Assembly (NCBI RefSeq): GCF_019703515.2
Contig: NC_059346.1
Location: 11,750,501 to 11,814,500, forward strand
Direction: 5' to 3'
DNA: 64,000 bases
Source of the DNA: Myxocyprinus asiaticus
Lineage: Eukaryota > Chordata > Actinopteri > Cypriniformes > Catostomidae
Below are positions 10,611 to 22,984 of this stretch, piece after piece (position 1 is the stretch's first letter; every line of letters starts with the position of its first letter). The position numbers and the translations under genes were made by a program. The notes under the pieces are model-generated. The model saw nothing but the letters and a program-made list of their open reading frames with translations, was not told where the DNA came from and searched no databases.

Positions 10611-12346
10611 AAACTACATCTAAATCACTCCAACCATTTTTGACTGTACAGAGGGTAGTAATAAGCAAGTAGCGAAAAAAAAAAGGAAGACAAAAAATTT
10701 TACAATAGTAAAAAATAATAATGTAAAAGCCCAGAATCAAACTTACACATGTTTTCATTTTGGATTTTTGTAAATGTCAATTACTATATATGCAATGTCA
10801 CAAACTCTTGTTCCAGTTTTCTTGCTGGAATTCTATTTTCTCATGGGTGATGACTCTAGTTGCATTAATTAACCTTGATATTAATACTTGATATGTATAA
10901 GCATGCCACCTGCCTCCTTTTTTATTCAGATAACTTATGAAAACTAATTTAAGAATGATAGAGATATATAATTAATATAATATAATCTATTTGTGCAACT
11001 GGAAACAAATTTGCAGAATAATGTTCTTGCCAGACAGATGTGCACAAAGCAAATGAGCAAGGGAGCAGCCCAATTTAAGAACATAATGGCATAGCTGAAT
11101 TGACTCCTCATGCAAGCATCCGGTAATAAACATCTGATTTCCCAGATGAGTTTCTTTAGAGACTTATGGTAATGCTGGGAGAGGGTTATCACTTTTTTTT
11201 GTAGGAACATTTGGGTTTCAAGGGACTGAAAGCCCTTTACTGAACAAATACAACTAGCTCTCTCTAGCTCTCATTCTGAATGGATAAATAAAGAGAACAC
11301 ATTTAGTTTGCAGATTATTCCTGGCATATGGAGGCAACTCTGCAGCCAAGGTGACAGAACACTTTTTGTGGACTTTCCTTTGCAATGTATCAACTTTGAT
11401 TCTTTTGATTTAAGTCATAAAAGGAAAGCAATTGAGGAATAATTAATAATTTAGTGATCATACAGCAAACAATGACATCATTTTCCAATTATTGTCCATA
11501 TTCTGGTTAAGCCTTTATTCCAAAAAATATTTACATGCTTTATTGGAATATTCCATAAATGTAATTAGCATATTCAAAATAAATAAAAACATGCACATAC
11601 TCTCTGGTGGAGATAAAATGCTCACTCTTCCCTTTTATTTCAGTTCATTTTTAGTAATTCTGCACAGTATTAATATTAATAAACTTACTAATTTCCATTA
11701 ATATCCTAGACAAAAACACATAAGAGTGCAATACATTGCAAGCTCTCATGAGATTTTTATGTTTTCAATTTGTATATAGATTTATGTCAATTTCATTACA
11801 TGTTTGTTATAAAGCATGTGTTTGTTCATTGCTTCAAAAATGTGTTTCTTCGATAGCTTGACATTTCACAATTGCCTGTGTCTCGCAAAACACTCATAAT
11901 TGCTTTAATTTGAATGTACGCAAATAGAAACTAATATTCTGTTAAAGTGGATATTACGAATAAGGTGTTTCCATGAAACAGAATTCAGAAAAATACAGAC
12001 CAATTCAGATTTCTAGATACCATAATATTTGTGGCAATCAGGTTGAACCATTTACATGATGTATATATAATTGGAATATGACCAGATTCTTTTATTAATT
12101 GGAATTTAGTTTAAGTAATTGGTTTCAGTCTTGACTTTCCCAAAATACCTTTTTACGCTCTACTGGTTTGCTCTTGAGCTCTGACATCTATCTAGTGATG
12201 TCATAAAATATAGATATATCGATTGCTGATTGGCACGTTATTTTATCTATATATTTTTGAGGCATCGATATATCACCATTAACCGACATCTAAATTAGAA
12301 GCCTAATTTGTGTGCTTTCCAATGGCGTAATAGCTATTAAGCTAAA
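10611..12346. other. intergenic, no gene seen
   Basis: AT-rich. Several short open frames without domains. 12190-12300 has ATCGATAT-type motifs and may be the edge of an older element into which the next feature inserted. Confidence 0.4.
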
Positions 12347-13085
12347 TAGAGGTGGGAAAAAATATCGAAATATCGATATACCTTGATATTTTCCCTTGTG
12401 ATATTGTATCGATATTTGCAGACCAAGTATCTATATTATTATTTACATTTTTCACATTATGGTGATGTGAATTTTTTTTTTTCTCTTTGCCAAATTGATC
12501 TAGGAAATCAACAACAGTCCCTTAGAAGGTGCAGTTATCATGTTTTACACATAATCACCCACCGTTATTAAAATGTATTACAATTTTACATAACAGAGGT
12601 TTTTTGACAAAAATGTTAGTATCACATTGCTAATCTTTTAGGTGAAATCTAGTATACTTTGTGTATTGGAACTGTGTTGTCATAAATAATGGTTTTAAAG
12701 TGTTTAGAATACTATTGTATTCATAAATACAATAATTAATTTTTAGGAAGACTAGCTACATTGACTTAACCACAGAAATAAGGACCCATTATGGTCTTAT
12801 ATGCTTATGGCTTTGCATTGTACATGGATATTAGGAAATAAACAGGCCTTGTTTCGTAAACTGGCACTTTTATTTTAATTTAACAATGCATTTGGTGATT
12901 TGGTAACAGTTCTCTGAAGTCCAATAAAGATGAATGAGAAACATTGAGTGAAATATTACAATATATCTTAGTTCTGAATCGCAATACACCAAAAATAAAG
13001 AATTGCAAAAAAACTGCAATAATATCGTGACCTAAATATTGATGTAATATCGTATCGTCAGTTACCTTATGATTCCCACCCCTAA
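12347..13085. mobile_element. short-TIR DNA transposon relic, hAT-like
   Basis: The left end AGAGGTGGGAAAAAATATCG and the right end GATTCCCACCCCTAA form inverted ends of about 11 bases. Subterminal sequence on both sides is rich in ATATCGATAT/GATATTA. No transposase frame remains. The AGGGGTGGGAA end is typical of fish hAT relics (recalled, not searched). Confidence 0.5.
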
Positions 13086-15475
13086 TACACAATGTCTACT
13101 CGATGGCTAGAGTAAATAATCTTTGTCCATTGATAATAATTTGGGTCAAATTTAATGGAAAACTAAGCTAGTTGTGTTTAGTAGCACTGCAGATTGTGTA
13201 GCCTCCGGAGTCGTAGTTCGTCATTTGTCAGTGGCGGCGCGTGTACTGTGATAAAACATAATTGTTTTGAATTTAAAAATGCACCATGTCGTCTGCCAGA
13301 CACGTCCAGTGTGCTAACCCCTTTAATTTACCCTGACGCTCACTTTACCGAGGTTGTGTTGAAAAATATGTTTGAAAAGACTGTTGTGCAACGAGCAGCC
13401 TTATTTATATCTGAAAAAAATCCTGATATAAATCGATAATCATCAGGAAAATCTTCTGATTATCGATGAGTGAAAAAGGCATCGATCCCAAGACTGCATC
13501 CATCCATCCTTATTTTATTGATTATCACAAACCCCTTTGCCACCCAGAATTCTGTAACCATGGTAACCCATATAAATATTGTATTTATTACAAATAAGGG
13601 TTTGCTCCACATCCTCTTTGTACATACTAATAACAAATGTATTTGCTGATAAGTGGTCTATATTGACTGGTGTTCTTATTTTGATAGCCAAAAGTCTATG
13701 TATAGTATATTCTGTATAAGGGTGCATTGCAAAAAAAAAACAAAAAAAAAAAAAACAGATAGTCCCTTTCCAATCTCACGCCATTGGTTGAACCAATGTT
13801 GCTGTGTCGAGCTGTTTGGGTCACTTAACACTAAATAAATAAATAAAATAAAATAAAATGTTTTGATCACTTTGACACTTTTAGGCAAAACCAACCTACA
13901 AATGGTTTACTTATAGCTGACACACCATATTAAGATGGGATAAGAGAAAATGTTTTAAAACATATTTTTTCTTACAAACTTCACCTTTAATATTAGAACT
14001 TGTTCTGTCTTGGGATTTAGATGAGAACAGGTTTGCTAGGCAAAAAGCATCTGTAAAATTGATTCCTCAAAATGTTGACCACTTGATTTGAATTTCACAT
14101 CATACTACATGCATTTTCATCTCAGATTGCTCTCTCTTTGATCCAGCTCCTGCTGTGAGTTTTTTTCATTATTTCATGGGATCCTTCATCCGAGCAGCAT
14201 CACTCTAAGGGTGACACTCCCATCATAAATTACACGCTTGGAGCTTCATGTTGACTGCTTTCCTCCCAGAATCCACCAGGTTGCTGAACTAACAGTAATA
14301 AGTGTCTCTCTCCAGTGAACAAGCCGCCATATTGATCACTGCTCATGTTTTTTCTGAATCAATCTCCATCACCCAGTGGCTATTTCCCACATCATCATTT
14401 TTTTTTATTTTTATTTATTTGTAAGACTTCATTTGAGGCTTTCAGAGGGGGCAGGGTCTCATACAAGGAGATTCCATCAAAGTAAAGGTCCCTCGATCCC
14501 CTTCAAGGCACCACTGCTAATGCAACCCAACATATCACTGTCATACCTCCAGGTCTCTCAGGTGCACAAAGACAACAGTATCTGTAATGGATTTAAAAGA
14601 TGTCAAAGTAACTCATGTACCTTTGGCAAGGGTCACCGATATGTTCTTATTCCTTTGGAAAACTTTCACAGTCTTAGAAACCTTTGTGCATGAACCATGA
14701 GAGTTTTTGAAAGTAATATAGTGAAAGTTGTCAACATTCAGTAGTTTCTGTTAGTGGAAAGCTGTGAGCATATGTGTAAATTTTAAGGCAATATTTATTT
14801 TAATTCTTGCCCTTCTTGCCCTGAATGGTACGCATTATGTTCTAATGATGGAACATTTTTCCCTTTTAATTTTATGAAATAAAATAGCTCTAATAACCAA
14901 AATATGTATTTATTTACTTATTGGTCAAATAAAATATGGAAATGTTTCCATATGGCAACAGAAGGAAAATGGTCAAAAAAAAAAAAAAAAATATTCCTGA
15001 AAAATCATCAATTTCTTCTTTAATTAAATTAGTATTTATTTAATTATTTGATATATTTGTATACTTTGAACTCCTACAAACAAAACTGAGTGAATCATTA
15101 TCAGGCATTCTTCAATATTGTCGATTATTTTCACTGTCACTAAAGCCTAGCTCATCCTCACTGTTGTCATTCAGGAGAGCTAATTGTGCACTCTTCTTGC
15201 CCTTTCCATTAAGCATTGCTGTGTCCATTTTTGTCTGAAAAAAAGAAATACAAATCATGAATGCATTATTTATTCATAAATCCAAATAAATGAATAAATG
15301 CAATAATATAATAGATACCACTCTCTATAAAAATTCCTAATGAGAAACAGCATATTATTGGCTACTTTGAAGACTGCTCTTATATTTTCAACTCTTATAT
15401 TTCAGCTTTTTCTGAAATGTGAGACAGTAAAAGAACATAAATTGCTGCCATATGGCTACACCATACCATACAGAC
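13086..15475. other. intergenic with old repeat debris, no gene seen
   Basis: Contains A-rich tracts (13730-13755, 14975-14992), a TAAA run at 13835-13860 and a T/A run at 14398-14420. No recognisable coding sequence. Confidence 0.4.
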
Positions 15476-16152
15476 TTAAAGGGATATATTTCCCCAAAAT
15501 GGAAATTCTTTCATCATTTACTCATCCTTGTGCCATCCCAGATACTGTATGTATGACTTTCTTTCTTCTGATAAACACAAACATTTTTAGAAAAATATTT
15601 CAGCTCTGTAGGTCCTCATAATGCAAGTGAAATGGTACCAACAGTTTGAAGCTCCAAAAAACACATAAAGGTAGCTTAAAGGTAATCTATAAGACTCCAG
15701 TGGTTGAATCTATATCTTCAGAAGCGATATGGTGTGGGTGAGAAACAGATCAATATTTAAGTCTTTTTTTACTTTAAATTCTCCTCCCTGCCCAATAGGT
15801 GGTGATATGCATGAAGAATGTGAATCAGCAAAAACAAAAGAAGAAGAATGTGGAAGTGAAAGTGAAAGTGGAGATTTATAGTAAAAAAGGTCCACACCTA
15901 TCATATCGCTTCTGAAGATATGGATTTAAACACTGGAGTATAAATTACTTTTATGCTGCCATTATATGCATTTGGAGCTTCAAAATGTTGATACCCATTC
16001 ACTTGCATTGTGAGGACAAACAGAGTTGAAATATTCTTCTAAAAATCTTTGTTTGTTTTCAGAAGAAGAAATAAAGTCATATACATTCTGGGTGGCATGA
16101 AGGTGAGTAACAGATGAGAGAATTTTCATTTTGGGGTGAACTATTCTTTTAA
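15476..16152. mobile_element. long fold-back MITE, TTAAAGGGAT family, copy 1
   Basis: The left half (from TTAAAGGGATA) and the right half (to CTATTCTTTTAA) are reverse complements over several hundred bases: the MITE can fold into one long hairpin. Paired internal landmarks include AGCTCCAAA/TTTGGAGCTTC and ATATCTTCAGAAGCGATATG with its complement. TTAA stands at both outer ends. Copies 2 and 3 are at 18405 and 57616. Confidence 0.85.
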
Positions 16153-17614
16153 GGCAACAAGATTTGGATGTTTTCTGTAGAAAATGTGTGGTGCTTGCCC
16201 ATGCAAAGCTCACTACCACAATGTTAAGGTGTTGTGGGTTGTTATATGTGTTTTTAGCATATTGCTATACGGTTGCTAGGGTATTCTGAGGGATTGCTTA
16301 CTGGCATGGCTTGGGCCCCTCCTTCAGTGTATGCTGTGGGATTTGTTTATTTATTTATTTTTTTGCCAGTTTGATTGGCCACCAGGTGAAAATCACATGC
16401 CTGATCATTTAAAAAAAAAAATAATATCAGTACCTCTCCCCAGCAAGCCTCATAATTTGAGGCAGCATGATGTCTGTAGCACAAACAAAGTTTAAAACTG
16501 ACATTACACACAACAGCTATATAGGTGCTTCAGGTCACTTGTTTACTCTTGTAATAATTTTTAAACCTGGATACTTAGTAAGGTTGCTTGTTTGACTCAC
16601 CATATTGACTACAAACTGTAATATAGGGTTGAGTTTCTATTACTTTCCTGGTCCCCCTCAAGAGCACCTAAATGGGTTTCTGGCCCAGAGAAAATTAATA
16701 CTGACTTTCAGTTGACACTAGACCATTGCTGCATGTCTTTTGTATTACACTCAAATGCATTGTTCATTGCCCAGCCAGGTTGATTCAAATTTGTGGCCCT
16801 GCTCTTCAGAGTGTGCAGTGAACAAAGTGAATTGTGACAATGACGACTGTGCGTTCTGATCCCACACAGATTATTTTTCCTGTTCACTGAATCCACGTTA
16901 GAGTGGGTCCATGAATTTGAACTTTGTAGACAATTTTTATTATGTTTTCACACATTATAATTTAAGCTAAGTTAAGCCATAAAAAGGTCACTCGTTTAAT
17001 GTAAATCACAAAGATTTATTGTGCGCGAACAAATACGTGATATACGACATGAAAAAGTAATTGTTCATTCTTGGCATGACATTAGTGTCAAATAGCTACA
17101 TGCATCAAGCATGACAACATGTTAAACTATGTCACAATCAAGTCCTGCATTTTGCTGGTGTCATGTTATAAATAACAAACTGACAATGTGTTTGTTTTTT
17201 GCAGGCTGTTATTCTGAAAAAAAAAATAAAAAAATAAAAATAAGTAAAAACACTTTGCTTTATGAAGTGGGATTTTATGAACTGCTGTGACAAATGAGAG
17301 TTAGCGTCGTGGTTTTAAGTTATGTTGGGCTGGATAACAGGACTTTAAATCATGTAGTGGAATTCTGTGACACAATTCTGCCATAGAATGATCTGCCATA
17401 TATGTATTGTAATGTCTGAATTCATTACATAGATTTGTTACAGACCTTACAAGAGCAAGACAGATTAAAAACTAAATACTATGACGTCTTAGCTTGTTAT
17501 CACCATTTACTAGTGTCAAACAAGTTTGCACTGTCACTCATTTACTTTAGACAGTGTTATGCTTTTTTGTTGGCCTTCTGTTTATTGTGTGCATCACAAG
17601 TTCACTATTCAGCA
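16153..17614. other. intergenic, no gene seen
   Basis: No supported gene; short A/T homopolymers only. Confidence 0.45.
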
Positions 17615-17625
17615 TATTGTGAATC

Positions 17626-18366
17626 CAACCCAGTCTCATGAATATGCCTACATATTTTAGGAGTTGGCTATTTCGTATGATTTCGTAAGAGTTCGTTCGT
17701 ATAAATTTGTACGATTTCATCACATGCAAATGCCCGGATGTCTAATGCAGAAGTAAACATGAGTTTCGCGCACGAGGCATTAAGGACATGCTTATTAATA
17801 TTATGCCCTTACCCAAACCCCTTATCTAAACCTAACCGATCAGTAGCGTGTGTAAACATGATAGGAAGCTGTTTTATCAACCGACAGCCTGAATGTCAAT
17901 ACAGTACAATACAACCTACTGTATATTTTATATATACTATATATACTATTTTTATTGTATAATGTGTATTCTATATTGTGTGTATTGTATACTGTATATT
18001 GTATATTATTATTTGTATATTGTGTTGTGTGTAATTATGTGTATATTAGATATGTAAATTGTGTTGTGTAAATCTGATGTTTATTGTAAATTGGTATATG
18101 TCTCATCACTGTCATGACTGCTATGTTGCTCGGAACTGCACCCAAGACTTTCACCCACTATTGCACTTGTGTATATGGTTGTGTGACAATAAAAGTGATT
18201 TGATTTGATTTTGATTGTGTGTGACAGAAGCAAGTAATTGTTGCATATTAGATGGAAACGATGTCCAGCAACATCACTGGCTTTAGTGAAAGTCGTACAA
18301 TATCATATGAATTAGACAAATTTAGAAAAGTTGTATGAATCCTTACAATTTCGCCGTGAGAGTGTG
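17626..18366. mobile_element. TIR element with 11-base flanking repeat
   Basis: TATTGTGAATC occurs at 17615-17625 and again at 18367-18377, bracketing the element as a target duplication. Left-end motifs (CAGTCTCATGAA, CGTATGATTTCG, AATTTGTACGATTTC) recur inverted at the right end (CGTACAATATCATATG, AATTTCGCCGTGAGAG). No transposase is visible. The interior carries a retroposon tail at 18096-18215. Confidence 0.6.
18096..18215 (+). mobile_element. retroposon 3' tail
   Basis: Ends GTGTGACAATAAAAGTG followed by (ATTTG)-type short repeats, the 3' end of an abundant fish non-LTR retroposon. The body is truncated. It sits inside the preceding TIR element, so it is the younger insertion or was captured by it. 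Confidence 0.5.
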
Positions 18367-18404
18367 TATTGTGAATCAACTTGACAGTAAAATTGTAGGA
18401 GAAC

Positions 18405-19227
18405 TTAAAGGGATAATTCACCCAAAAATGAAAATTCTCTAATCATTTACTCACCCTCATGCCATCCCAGATGTGTATGACTTTCTTTCTTCTGCTGAAC
18501 ACAAACAAAGATTTAGAGAAGAATATCTCAGCTCTGTATGTCCTCACAATGCAAGTAACTGGTGCCCAGAAATTTAACCTGTTGATGTGCATGCCCCCCC
18601 CCCCCCCACCCCCCAAAGACTGATGTCACTTTGCTTAAATTAGTTCACATATACTATATAGTCTAGTCAAAAAAGAGTTAATAATGTTGACATATTATTA
18701 AGATGTATAATTCGTCAACATTATGAACAATTTTGAACAGCACACTATATGATAAATGTGAACTAATTTAAGCAAAGTAAAGTCAAACCCATGGGTGGGG
18801 TCAATGAGCATCAACAGGTTAAAGGTCCAAAAAGCACATAAAGGCAGTATAAAAGTAACTCATATGACTCCTGTGGTTAAATCCATATCTTCAGAAGCAA
18901 TATGATAGGCATGGTTGAGAAACAAATAAATATGTAAGTCCTTTTTTACGATCAATCCCCACACAACACACTTTTCTTCTTCTTTTGTTTTTAGCAATTT
19001 GCGTTCATAGTGCATATCGCCACCTACTGGGCAGGGAAGACAATTTATAGTAAAAAATAACTTATATATTTATCTTTTTCTAACCCACAACTATCATATC
19101 TCTTCTGAAGACATGGATTAAACCTCTGGAGTTTTATGGATTACTTCTACACTGCCTTTATGTGCTTTTTGGAGCTTCAATATTTTGGTACCCATTCACT
19201 TGATTTTTGGGTGAACTATCCCTTTAA
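18405..19227. mobile_element. long fold-back MITE, TTAAAGGGAT family, copy 2
   Basis: Starts TTAAAGGGATAATTCACCC and ends GGGTGAACTATCCCTTTAA: near-perfect inverted ends with TTAA outermost. Internal halves pair as in copy 1. The left arm is interrupted by a second, smaller palindromic element at 18578-18818. Confidence 0.88.
18578..18818. mobile_element. nested MITE with TTAA at both sides, piggyBac-like
   Basis: TTAA (18574-18577) then CCTGTTGATG at the left; CATCAACAGG then TTAA (18819-18822) at the right. The inner arms also pair (TTTGCTTAAATTAGTTCACAT with its complement near 18752-18775). A C-tract near 18592-18610 lies in the left arm. TTAA duplication plus ends starting CC fit a piggyBac-type MITE; this is inferred from structure only. 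Confidence 0.7.
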
Positions 19228-22049
19228 GAAAACAAAATTAAACATAGATGTAGCAATAGCATGGTGTGCATGTTTTAGAATGCACCAAAAAAATAGACAC
19301 AATAAGATGACTCAAACAGGGGAGATAGTTACATCTTTTCATGTATTTCAATGTATTTTTTAGGTTAGGTTTATTTTTGCAAGTAATTTAATGCATTGGC
19401 ACATACCTTAAAGACTTGGCTACATAAAAAGTTACATTTCTACTGTTATTGCCTAAGAAAAAGATATAGTTTATTGAACATACCTTTTGTGGCAGGGCAT
19501 GTTGTCACAGTAAATAGGGTAAGTTGTCACAATGAGATCTACATTAAATATAATATTATTGGCTTTTCAGCCAACTTAAAAAGTCAAACAATTGCATCAT
19601 ACAAAACAATTCATGAAACAGATTTTTTTTTTAACTTGGGTTAAAACTTCCAAAAATATCAAACCATTTTAGCCAACATAAACTGTAATTAATATATGGT
19701 ATAAAATCGCAACATATAAATCACATGTGACCACTTATACCCTAACATTAATGAAAAATAACAATGTCCTGAGAACACAATTCAACCTTTCTGTTAAAAT
19801 CTACTTAAATTAATTGTGTTTCCTTGTTTCACCTAAAAGCTACAGTATAACAAAAATTGTGATGGAATTGTACATTTGGTTTTGAGCATAGAATTCACAA
19901 ATATTAAGACACCAACAAGTTTTGAAACCAACATAGATAACCATTGTTAGAGAAAACTAGCATTTGTGCAATTGAACTTTTATCTCAAAACCTTTTAGTC
20001 TCTAAATAGTTACTGAGATGTGACAACTTCCCTGTGTGACAACTAGCCCCAGTCTCTCTTATACAATTTCAAAAGTAATACAGGAGGTCAAATGTGTTCA
20101 TATGTGTGGTGGTATGCTAATATATTTCTATCAAGCAATTCATGGCACTATCTCCATCTCAATGCACTTTGGGACCTCTAGGCCCATGGCAACTGCTCTG
20201 CTCTGATGCAAGAGTTGCACGTACCACAGAAATGATTTCTGCACTGTAGCTCAAAGAGATATTGTGAAGACATTTCCTGATATGAATGAGGGTTGGACTG
20301 AACACCAACCCTGCAGTGCTTCTTTTCTTTCCTTGATTTTTCCTCCTATTCATCTCTCTCCCTTGGACATTGCCTCTTCAACACTTCTCCACTCTCTCTC
20401 TATCTCTTTCATCAAAAGCCTCATCTCAAATCCTCTTCCTCCCATCTCTGACCCTCTTCCTCCTCTCTCTCAACCTCAGCATCCTTTTTCTTCTCCTCCT
20501 GAATACACTTCATTGCCTCCTGTCCCATTTTTCTCTCTCCTATTCTGTACCCAGTAAACAAAATTAACACCCGCCAAGCACCAAATCAGAGTAAAAATTT
20601 ACTTTGCAGAGAAATATATATAAAAAAAATAATTACCTGCCAGTTTGCCGGTAACATTATTTAGGACTGAAACATTATAATGTTTAAGAATTATATCACT
20701 TGCGTAAGCAATGCAAAAAACAAACAAAAAACAAATGGTAAAACATCTGTTGCAACTTGCACATTTACCTCAATGGAAAATTTACCATCAAAAGTTTATA
20801 TATCATAATGGAATATTATTCGCATTAAGCCACAAAAACAAAATTATTTAGAATAAAATAACAATAGAGCTGTTCAGTTTGTAATCCTAAAAGCCAGAAA
20901 GCAAATTAGCACTTTCGAGCCATACATTCCCTCAGGAATTTCCAATAGTTTTCAAATTATCAGTAAATATGGTCTGTAGTTAACATGACTTGCAAAGACT
21001 TTCATGTTTTGTTCTACAATATAAATTACATATCATCAAACATCAAAGTAAAATACCGAAGCCACTGTTTTTTGTTTTTTTTGTTTTTTTTTACATATGT
21101 TGTGAATGAGGGAACCCACGGTGAATAAGCCTCTTGGGTTGGTCTACAAATTGATGTCACAACATTAGGTGTAGTTTCACCAATGGAGATTGTGGTGCTG
21201 CGTGGGATACAATGACCTGCAATGTTTGTCACAAATATGCAGCTAAATAAAACAGCTAAATAATGTAATTGTCATAGGGACAAAATATTATTATTATTAT
21301 TATTTTTTTTTAAATAATGCAAAATACAGTTTCACCCGCCATTGCCAACCAGTCCCTCTACCCCCATTTTCTTCATCATCATATCCCTGATCTGTTCTTC
21401 TCTGCCTCACTTCCTACCTTGACCAAACACATCCTCTGATTTCTCTTTTCTTCTTTTGTCAGGAAAGAATGAGGTTTGTTACCCTTACAACGTTTATTTA
21501 CACAAGGTTATGCAACCACATACCGGCCTAGCTCAACTCAGTGGTTCAGTGGAAGAATATCAGTAACACTGATGAATAATACATTCCAACTGCTGTCACA
21601 TTTATGGGCTATGATGTACCACAAACACTGGGTTCATGGTCAGGGAAAGCAAGTTGCTCAGTCCAATAGACATTAATCATCCTGCTTCCTGAGATATCAC
21701 TGACTATGATGCTACAGAAGCCATTTTGATTGAGAACATCCTTTTGTGAAAAGGCCTTAGAGATGGCAATATGGTCTGGTTTTACGTTATGGAGAAAAAA
21801 TCAACCAGCCAACCAAATAATCATGACAAACAAGCATGCAAAACATGTAAAGCTGAAGTGTATACATTCAGCCCCACTAGTGTCACCAAACAAAATGGCA
21901 AAAATAATGATTGCTTTCAAACAGGTTTACAGAGCACTCCCTATGTCTTACATGGTTGGACAAACCGATAGTAAGGCCCCAAACTCATGCTATTGGTGTC
22001 AGTAGAGTAGAGATGTGAGAACTCAAGCTCAGAGTAAAGTAAAATGGCT
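19228..22049. other. intergenic, no gene seen
   Basis: Mostly AT-rich. A pyrimidine-rich stretch is annotated separately. No frame with a recognisable domain. Confidence 0.4.
20311..20550. repeat. CT-rich low-complexity tract
   Basis: About 240 bases dominated by C and T (CTCTCT, CCTCTTCCTCC runs). It creates spurious open frames rich in Ser, Leu and Pro. Confidence 0.7.
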
Positions 22050-22352
22050 TTATTTACTACAAAAACAAACAAAAATGAAAAACCACACTGAAGGGGAAAA
22101 TCCCAGTCCAGGGCGACAAACTCGGTGACTGGCTGGGCTGGAGAGGGGAGCGTCAGATTGCAGGAACCCACTCAGTGCTTCCAGGAGATCAGCATTTCTC
22201 AGCTCCTTTGTGTCCAAGGCTGTTAAAATGGAATCCAGCTCCTTCCCCACTGTAACGTGGCCCTGAGCCCCAGTGGAAGAGGTCGCCGTCACTGAACTCA
22301 TCAATCGATCAAGAAGAACATAAATATCACTACTAAACCTCTTTCCAGACAC
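22050..22352 (-). other. open frame of unknown nature
   Basis: A 100-residue minus-strand frame with unremarkable, protein-like composition (for example KELDSILTALDTKELRNADL). I do not recognise it. It lies about 0.6 kb beyond the DIRS-like gag at 23-25 kb on the same strand, so it could be debris of that element, a lncRNA, or chance. Confidence 0.2.
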
Positions 22353-22984
22353 CTTGGCATTTGTGTATACTATCAGTTTATGATTTTCTAATGTTCTTTA
22401 GATAGCATAACCTGTGTATCAAATGTCTTGCAAATAATCTATAAGTTATATGTTTAATTAGGAATAAGGTTTTCACCTTATTAATTAATGGAGAAACAGC
22501 AATTTATCTTTCATAAGACAATAGTCATACTTTGCCATTGCTTCATCCAATTCAACTACTTACATCTTTCCATCCTATGCACCATTATTTATTTACATTA
22601 TTTACTTCATCTTTTCACATATTAGTACCATTTTGTAGTTTTTGTTAGTAATTCTTGTTTATATTTTTGTAAATATAACTCATTTTATTACAACGGTGTG
22701 TTCCTTGCGTTGATGATACAGAAGAGCTCTAAAGGTTAGGCCGAATTTTACGAATCCTTCAGATTAATAAAATGACCGACTCCCTCCAATTTACATATTT
22801 CTTTTACTGTTAAGGTGAAACTCCTTAGCTGGTGTCCCGAGGATGGAGGGAGGGGCCATCTGATATTAATAATCACACACACACATACACCTTAAGTGAA
22901 GTGTGATAAAAATCACCACATACTTTGGTGTCTTGTGTGTGGCACAGTTCATTTCAATTGGTGCCAGGGTGATTCTCATTCCAC

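Noticed and set aside
12347..13450. Possible small gene between 13194 and 13439 (81 residues)
   Set aside because: It lies in transposon-like sequence, has no recognisable domain and no splice or conservation evidence.
15476..19227. Possible CRISPR-like spaced repeats
   Set aside because: Repeats are few, long and inverted (fold-back MITEs), in a vertebrate genome; there is no short regular repeat-spacer pattern.
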